Shown here: positions 58,441-64,000 of the stretch, in pieces | Layout: each line of letters starts with the position of its first letter | Position numbering within the stretch: position 1 is the stretch's first letter | Assembly (NCBI GenBank): GCA_026545225.1 | Contig: CM048849.1 | Span: forward strand, 42,060,336 to 42,124,335 | Direction of reading: 5' to 3' | Length of the DNA: 64,000 nucleotides | Source: Cornus controversa | Taxonomy: Eukaryota; Streptophyta; Magnoliopsida; Cornales; Cornaceae | Position numbers and translations under genes: made by a program | The notes under the pieces: generated by a model | The model's database searches: none | What the model was told of the DNA's origin: nothing | What the model saw: the letters and a program-made list of their open reading frames with translations, nothing else

Positions 58441-60019
58441 CCTTAAGATCTTTGTTCACACTTCACAAATTATAACAAAGACAAGTTTGCTGAGAAATAG
58501 TAAATATACACACACACACATATATATATACATACATATATATATATACATATACATATATATACATATACATATATATATATAATTTTTATAAGGAAAT
58601 TTCAATATAATAACAAATTAAAAATGTAAATAAAAAACAAACAATTTATTGGAGAATGCATAAACTGACCTCCATGTTAACATCTTCTCCAATTTGTTAA
58701 TAGTTTTCTGAATTGCTGAGTATTTAATTATTTTTACATATATGATATATATAAAAAGAGTTAAGAGCTATTAGGTGAAGAACTGAAAAAGAAGAAAAAG
58801 TAGGAGTTTTAAAGAGAACTTACGTATTTAATATCCTTTAAATATTTTCACCAAAGGTCTAGAAACACCATGAATAATTGAACGAATAATTTTTTAAAAG
58901 ATCAGGTAACCACATAACTCGCTGCAATTATACAATACTCTAATAATATATGTATATAAACGTTATGAGTTTAAATTTTAAAGTATATTATGTCATGCTT
59001 GGGTTTAAAATTAAATAGGTCAATTAAATATATTATTAAAGGCTCAAAATATAAATAATATAATAAAAATAGCGGGCTTAGGCTAGTGACTTGTGAACTA
59101 ATAAACACCGTAGTAAATTTTTTTTTGGATCTGGACTATAATCTAGGTTAGCCCATTAATAGTTCAGCCCTTGAATATATGTACTAACTTGAGTTATGAA
59201 ATGCAGCAGTGGTAGTATTACCATACTGACTTGAGTTATGGAAATTTAGGGTTTAAATTCGAGCACAAAAATGAACTTTGGTACAATAATAAAATTGCTC
59301 TATTATGATTTGAGGTTACAAGTTTCAAATGCGAAATAGTGTCTGCATAGTGCAAAGTGGGTAGACCCAACCAAGTAAAACAAAAAAAACCGACCTGAGT
59401 CCAAGGGATGGAAGTTTATTTTTTTTTGTCCTTGTGGATATTGTAAATGATTTTGAGGGTTAACAACTGACAGATTGTAACTTGTCAAAGCCCAAAAACC
59501 AGATTTGACCCAAGCATTTGAAAAATGAACCTTAGAATGGTAGGTAGAGTAGCATTCAAAATGTGGACTTATGATTAGCAAAACAACAAAAGAAGTATTG
59601 TTCATTTTTCCAAAGGGTTGTTGGTCAGACGACTCCTACCATAGCAAACATTTCAAAATTTTAAACTAAGTTTGACCATTTTAAGATTCTGACTTTTAAA
59701 TGTCAAAAATACCTGCACTGCACCTGTTTTTGAAAGTGAATTTTGTGAGCACGGTAAGTTTTATCACATCACAGTCAATTTCAAAAGAAGAATTATTATT
59801 TTTGAAATTTAAAGAGTAAATTTTGTGAGCAGGGTGATAGGTCTAACGTCCCAGTCAAATCCAAAAATAGAATCATTATATTTGAAATATATTAAATTTT
59901 AAGTACATGGAGCATGTAGTTGAGAATGAACCCCAACATGTTGAGCCCAAGGACATAATGTTACTCCTGATCCTTGTCGCGAGGAAACCAAGGGTGGTAA
60001 GTTGATGTGGGACAAAGTT
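58440..60019. other. intergenic, no gene seen
   Basis: AT-rich; contains the CACA/TATA run at 58507-58585 and a short imperfect duplication of ~80 bp at about 59738-59885 (GAATTTTGTGAGCA(C/G)GGT twice). No exon structure recognised. Confidence 0.45.
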
Positions 60020-60619
60020 AGGGGTGACAAAATTGGACACGACATGAGTTAAGCGGGTTTGAGTTTTAGGTAAACTGACACGTTTAATAAATGTGTCGAC
60101 ACACAAAAATTGAGTTAGGTTTGAGTTTAAGCAATATAACTCAAAACACGATTACGACATGAGTTACTCATATATTCTGATTTTATTCAAACTTATATAT
60201 GCATAGTTATATATATTACAATTGTTCGTAATCTATTTCTTTGTTTATGGACTGTTGTAGGCATAAAATGCAAGGATGAGATTGTTATGGTGTCTTTCCA
60301 GTTATGGAATCACCTTAATATGTTTTTGAGTTTATATATAGATACAAAATTTATAATATAATTTGATTTTAGGATTTATATATATATATGTACTTTAACT
60401 TTTATATGATCTTCAGATAAGTTAAACGGATTAAAAAAATTATTAAACAAGTCATGTTATTATAGGACATGTTTATTAAACGAGTTACACAGCTCGATAC
60501 GTGTAATACGTTTAATAAACGGGTTAGGTTAGTGTTGAGGGTCTTTAACACCATTAATAAATAGGTTTGATTAGGATTGAGCGACGAACACAACACGGAA
60601 TAAAGAATTGCCACTCCTA
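60020..60619. mobile_element. hAT-like MITE, 600 bp
   Basis: Ends (T)AGGGGTGACAAAATTGG and GAATTGCCACTCCTA are inverted repeats. The flanks GACAAAGTT (60011-60019) and GACAAAGCT (60620-60628) match at 8 of 9 bases. The interior has TTTAATAAA(T/C)G(T/G)G / CGTTTAATAAACG words. It fits hAT-type ends (TAGGG) and is related in its ends to the GGGGTGCACAA group. No coding. Confidence 0.75.
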
Positions 60620-60628
60620 GACAAAGCT

Positions 60629-62129
60629 GAGTTCTGTTTAACTTTGTAGTGTGTCTGGTATTTCAATGTATTTTTCTTGTTATTGTAGTATTAAAATATA
60701 GCTTCCTAAACGAAAAAATAATTAAATTAATCAAATTTTTAAGTCTATCTATTTCAGTTACTTAGTTTTTCTCTCACTTTTTCATATTGTTTGAGACTTC
60801 TTCTCGCTTGCTATTATTATCTTTTCTTCTTTTATTTAAAATTCTAACTACTTAGCATACAAAATTTTAAAAGGTCTGTCTAATTTTGACCTCAAGCCTC
60901 CAATTGTACCAAGGCAGTTGTGGTAGCTCAAAAACAAATAGAGTCCATGAATTGCCTTAGGGTTGCTAGCATATGGAAGGGTGGTTGTTGAAGCTATGAT
61001 TTAGTGTTTTCTATCTATTCCTTTAATTTGTTATAAGCAATTAATCCTATGGATGAGATGTAATCATAACTTGCGCTAATGAGCTATTTAGTTAATGAAC
61101 TTTATTTGTAGAATAGGTTTCTAAGGATTAAAGAACTAATTGGGCAAATGAAAAATATGTGAATTTGGGATAAACTTGCATATACGGGATAGATTTTTAG
61201 ATATAATAACTTGAATATAATGGATCTTTATGTAAACAATTAGTTCACAACTTAACGAGCCAAGCTTAACAACGTTTGAGTTTGGTTCATTTTACCAAAC
61301 AAGCTTGAAAGATAAGTTCGATCTCGACACGTTTACTTAATAAACGATTTCAAGTGAAACTTTTAATGAGTCCAATCCAAACTGTTCATGAACATGTTGA
61401 TTCAATTGCAATCCTATTTTTAGTGTTATCCACACCATTTCAAGTTGGAATACCTTTAATTCAAAATTGCAAATACCTTTTAGATCGAGTGTGCTAACAC
61501 CTTTTATTTGCAAGGTGCAACACTATTACTTTGAATGTGTTGCATTGTTAGAATAAGGGTATCACAAGCTCGAATTACAATATTATAAAAGTTAGTCAAA
61601 ATGTGTCTTAGAATGTCATTTGAGAATCACTGGCCATGCATTAAAAATATTTTTTTTTTAACAATGAATACACATCTACAAGGTTTTTTTTTTCTTCCAA
61701 AGTTCAAATGAACTTGAGCACACACTCATCATATTGTTTCTAATAAGACTCAAATTCGAAAGAGAGATCATAGCATTTGATCTAATGTCTCCATATTGAA
61801 AAGTATTGATTTTAAATATCGATATCAGGGATGCACAAAAATTCGTCCAAACTGAAACATTGGATCGGATTAGACGGAATTGGACAAAATAGTTTGATTT
61901 TTTATGGTTCGATTCGGTCACGATTTCAAAAACTTCAATTTATAATTTTTCGGTTCAGTTCGATTCGGTTCAGTTACGGTTCATGTTCATCGGAACCGAG
62001 CCGAACTGTTTAGTTATATATATATATATATATATATAATATTATGGCATATACTCTTGTGGATTCACAAGTAGCTGTAACAATTTTTTAAAGTATGATT
62101 TTAATTACCTTTTGATAGTAGGCCCTTAG
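60629..62129. other. intergenic with partial MITE
   Basis: No gene recognised. At 61829 AGGGATGCACAAAAATTCG and then GGTTC(A/G)GTT(C/A) words (61950-62010) followed by an AT run look like the left half of another hAT-like MITE; the right end is not visible. The stretch at 61250-61410 has AACAAGCTTGAAAG and TTAATAAACG words like those near 1000-1080. Confidence 0.45.
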
Positions 62130-62138
62130 TAATTTTTA

Positions 62139-62708
62139 GGGTTAAATTCATAAAACCCCCCTCTAATATCAAAAATTCTCATAAAACTCCCTGAATTTTC
62201 AAAAACCCCTATCTACTATCAATTTCTCTCATATAAGGACAAAATTAAACAGCTCCGTCAATTTGATAACGAAATTACCAAAATATCCTTCCTTTATTTA
62301 ATACAATAACTTCATAAAAAAAAGGTTATTTGTAAATGACGGATGTACCCTTTACGAAGGGACAATTTGAGAAAATTAAAAAGTAGAAGGGGGTTTCTTG
62401 ATTGGGTTAAAATCATAAAACCCCCCTTTACTATAAAAAAATTCTCATAAAACCCCCATCTACTATAAAAAAATCTCATAAAACCCCCCTTACTATGAGG
62501 GTATTTTAGTCCTTTTAATTTCAACAAATGCGTCAAGGGTAATTTAGTCATTTACACACCATTTAACAGATCACGTGAGATGCACGTGTGGCTTCTCCGT
62601 TAATTTCAACGAAAAACTAACGGGAGGGGGCAAATTGATTGATTTTTTAATATAGGGGGGTTTTATGAGAATTTTTGATAAAAAAAGAGGGTTTTATGAA
62701 TTTAACCC
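62139..62708. mobile_element. Mutator-like MITE, 570 bp, perfect 9-bp duplication
   Basis: Ends GGGTTAAATTCATAAAACCC and GGGTTTTATGAATTTAACCC are exact inverted repeats as read, and complementarity continues inward with ATAAAACCCCCC-type words. The 9-bp duplication TAATTTTTA flanks it at 62130-62138 and 62709-62717. Internal CATAAAACCCCC words recur at about 62414, 62447 and 62477, suggesting a duplicated subterminal region. Ends resemble those of the 4.6-kb element at 20663-25287 (GGGTAAATT). Confidence 0.85.
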
Positions 62709-62717
62709 TAATTTTTA

Positions 62718-63330
62718 TGGTAGTAAGTTGGTAACAATTTTTTAAAAGATTTAAATTATTATATTTTTTTTGTCTTTTTATACAATAAAAAAATAATGAT
62801 AGAATCGTAATTATATGATTTAATTCGATTTTATACTTAAAATAATTTAATTCAATTTTATAATTTAATAAAATAGATGTCTATTATTTGAGATATTTTA
62901 AAATTAAACCCAACCGAATGGTCTCGCAGCCGATGTGGCATTGATAAAGCTATGCATTAATACTCATACGTCCCATTCTATGACCTTTAGAAATAAAAAA
63001 TAAATACCCACAGTATGACATTCTCGTCCCAAAACGTGGGTCGCCGCTAACAAGACCAACACCTATGACAAGTTTATTGCGCCGCGCATTAAAAAACAGT
63101 ACAATACAAAATGCTCCGAACATACATACCCATACACCCCTTTTCACTATCTCTATATATATATATAAATACATATATATGCGCGCGCGAGCGCGCGCAC
63201 ACATATATATATATATAGGTGTCACGTGGGCAGGAGAAATCTTGGGTAACGAATCAAGGGGTCCACCATGTCCATTTCGATGTTGTTCCATGGTGGCCTT
63301 AGTGGAGATAGACCGGTATCTATCGTGCGC
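62718..63330. other. intergenic upstream of the final gene
   Basis: AT-rich, then more GC-rich after 63000. An (AT)n-(GC)n-(AT)n run at 63155-63216 includes GCGCGCGCGAGCGCGCGC, an alternating purine-pyrimidine tract. CACGTGGG at 63222-63229 is a G-box-like ACGT element. Confidence 0.5.
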
Positions 63331-63881
63331 ACCAGCTCACACGTTTCTCTCTCTCTCTCTTTCTCTAGACAACTTGTCTACAGACACGGTTAGGGTTTGA
63401 TTGGATACGGAAATTGCAAAAATTTAGAACGAAGTTGGGTCCTACCACCACTTTGTTGCTCAAATGAATACATAATTTTCAACAAACGTGGCTTACAATC
63501 TCATTTCATCTCATCAGCATTACACTACCCATTTTCAGTTGGTTCCTCTCTCTCTCTCTCTCTCTACACACATATTCTACTCTCTCAACAAATAGTTTTT
63601 ACAACAGTTTATCGATAGTGGTGGCGCTTATTCCTTCCATGTGCAAGTTGGTCGAGCCCTCTTTCTTTCTTTTCCTTTTCTCATTTTCTTCACTATTGAC
63701 TTTAGAAGTATCCATATTTCTCTCCATCTTGGTTGTTGTTTGATTGGGTTAAGCTCAAAATTAGCGGCGAAAAAGTGTAGCTTTATTGGGTATCTGCTGT
63801 TTCTCATCAAGAGTTGAAGTGAAGAGCTTGCTTTGAGTACTGGGTTGGTGTGTTTTGGTTCTTTGGATCCAATTTTGTGGT
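63330..63881 (+). promoter_or_regulatory. probable promoter and 5' leader exon of a gene beyond the window
   Basis: Contains a (CT)n run (63343-63365), a telo-box TAGGGTTT (63391-63398), further CT-rich leader sequence (63546-63566, 63655-63690), and a possible donor CCAATTTTGTG|GTGAGTAAA at about 63881/63882, followed by a TA microsatellite. No coding exon is visible before the window ends, so the first exon would be untranslated. The gene cannot be identified. Confidence 0.4.
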
Positions 63882-63891
63882 GAGTAAAAGT

Positions 63892-63893
<2 letters not shown>

Positions 63894-63941
<48 letters not shown>
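63894..63941. repeat. (TA)n microsatellite
   Basis: About 48 bp of pure AT dinucleotides immediately after the possible splice donor at 63882. Confidence 0.95.
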
Positions 63942-63944
<3 letters not shown>

Positions 63945-64000
63945 TTGCAACTTGAGTGTTTGTTTATGAATATTTAACTGTGTACTTTGTGGATTTTTTT

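Overview
This window is nuclear DNA from a flowering plant, almost certainly a eudicot. It is AT-rich, its genes have many GT-AG introns, and all four complete genes have close plant-family counterparts. It is crowded with plant-type transposons and AT or CT microsatellites. The species cannot be named from the sequence.

Four protein genes could be assembled exon by exon with phases that close exactly. (1) 2660-11375, + strand: a 332-residue TLDc-domain protein in 8 exons. (2) 13824-17912, + strand: a wall-associated receptor-like kinase (WAK/WAKL), 726 residues, 3 exons. (3) 27516-42298, - strand: the U-box/WD40 splicing E3 ligase PRP19 (MAC3 in Arabidopsis), 522 residues, 18 exons. (4) 51989-55901, + strand: a CCT-motif transcription-regulator-like protein, 413 residues, 5 exons, behind a leader with several upstream ORFs. 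The last ~700 bases look like the promoter and 5' leader of a fifth gene that continues past the window. The genes are not functionally linked.

The rest is largely a record of transposition. Introns of gene 1 hold two decayed LINE tails and a tRNA-derived SINE with a recognisable target duplication. Between genes 2 and 3 is a tandem duplication of about 1.2 kb (19609-25480 and 25481-27211). Copy 1 is split by a 4.6-kb Mutator-like element (perfect 9-bp duplication TATTTTATA), which is itself split by a 3.4-kb solo LTR (5-bp duplication TGTAT). Copy 2 carries a hAT-like MITE that copy 1 lacks, so each copy serves as the other's empty site. A near-perfect 170-bp palindrome sits in the right arm of the Mutator-like element. 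Upstream of PRP19 is a non-autonomous LTR retrotransposon (42779-46181) with a primer-binding site and polypurine tract; its left LTR carries a Tourist-like MITE that carries a hAT-like MITE.

Other elements are a second SINE family with two 124-bp members (one in PRP19, one in the CCT gene), a hAT transposase remnant near 58.0-58.25 kb, a 600-bp hAT-like MITE at 60.0-60.6 kb and a 570-bp Mutator-like MITE with a perfect 9-bp duplication at 62.1-62.7 kb. No tRNA, rRNA, CRISPR or organelle insert was recognised. All element calls rest on reading the sequence by eye, without database searches.
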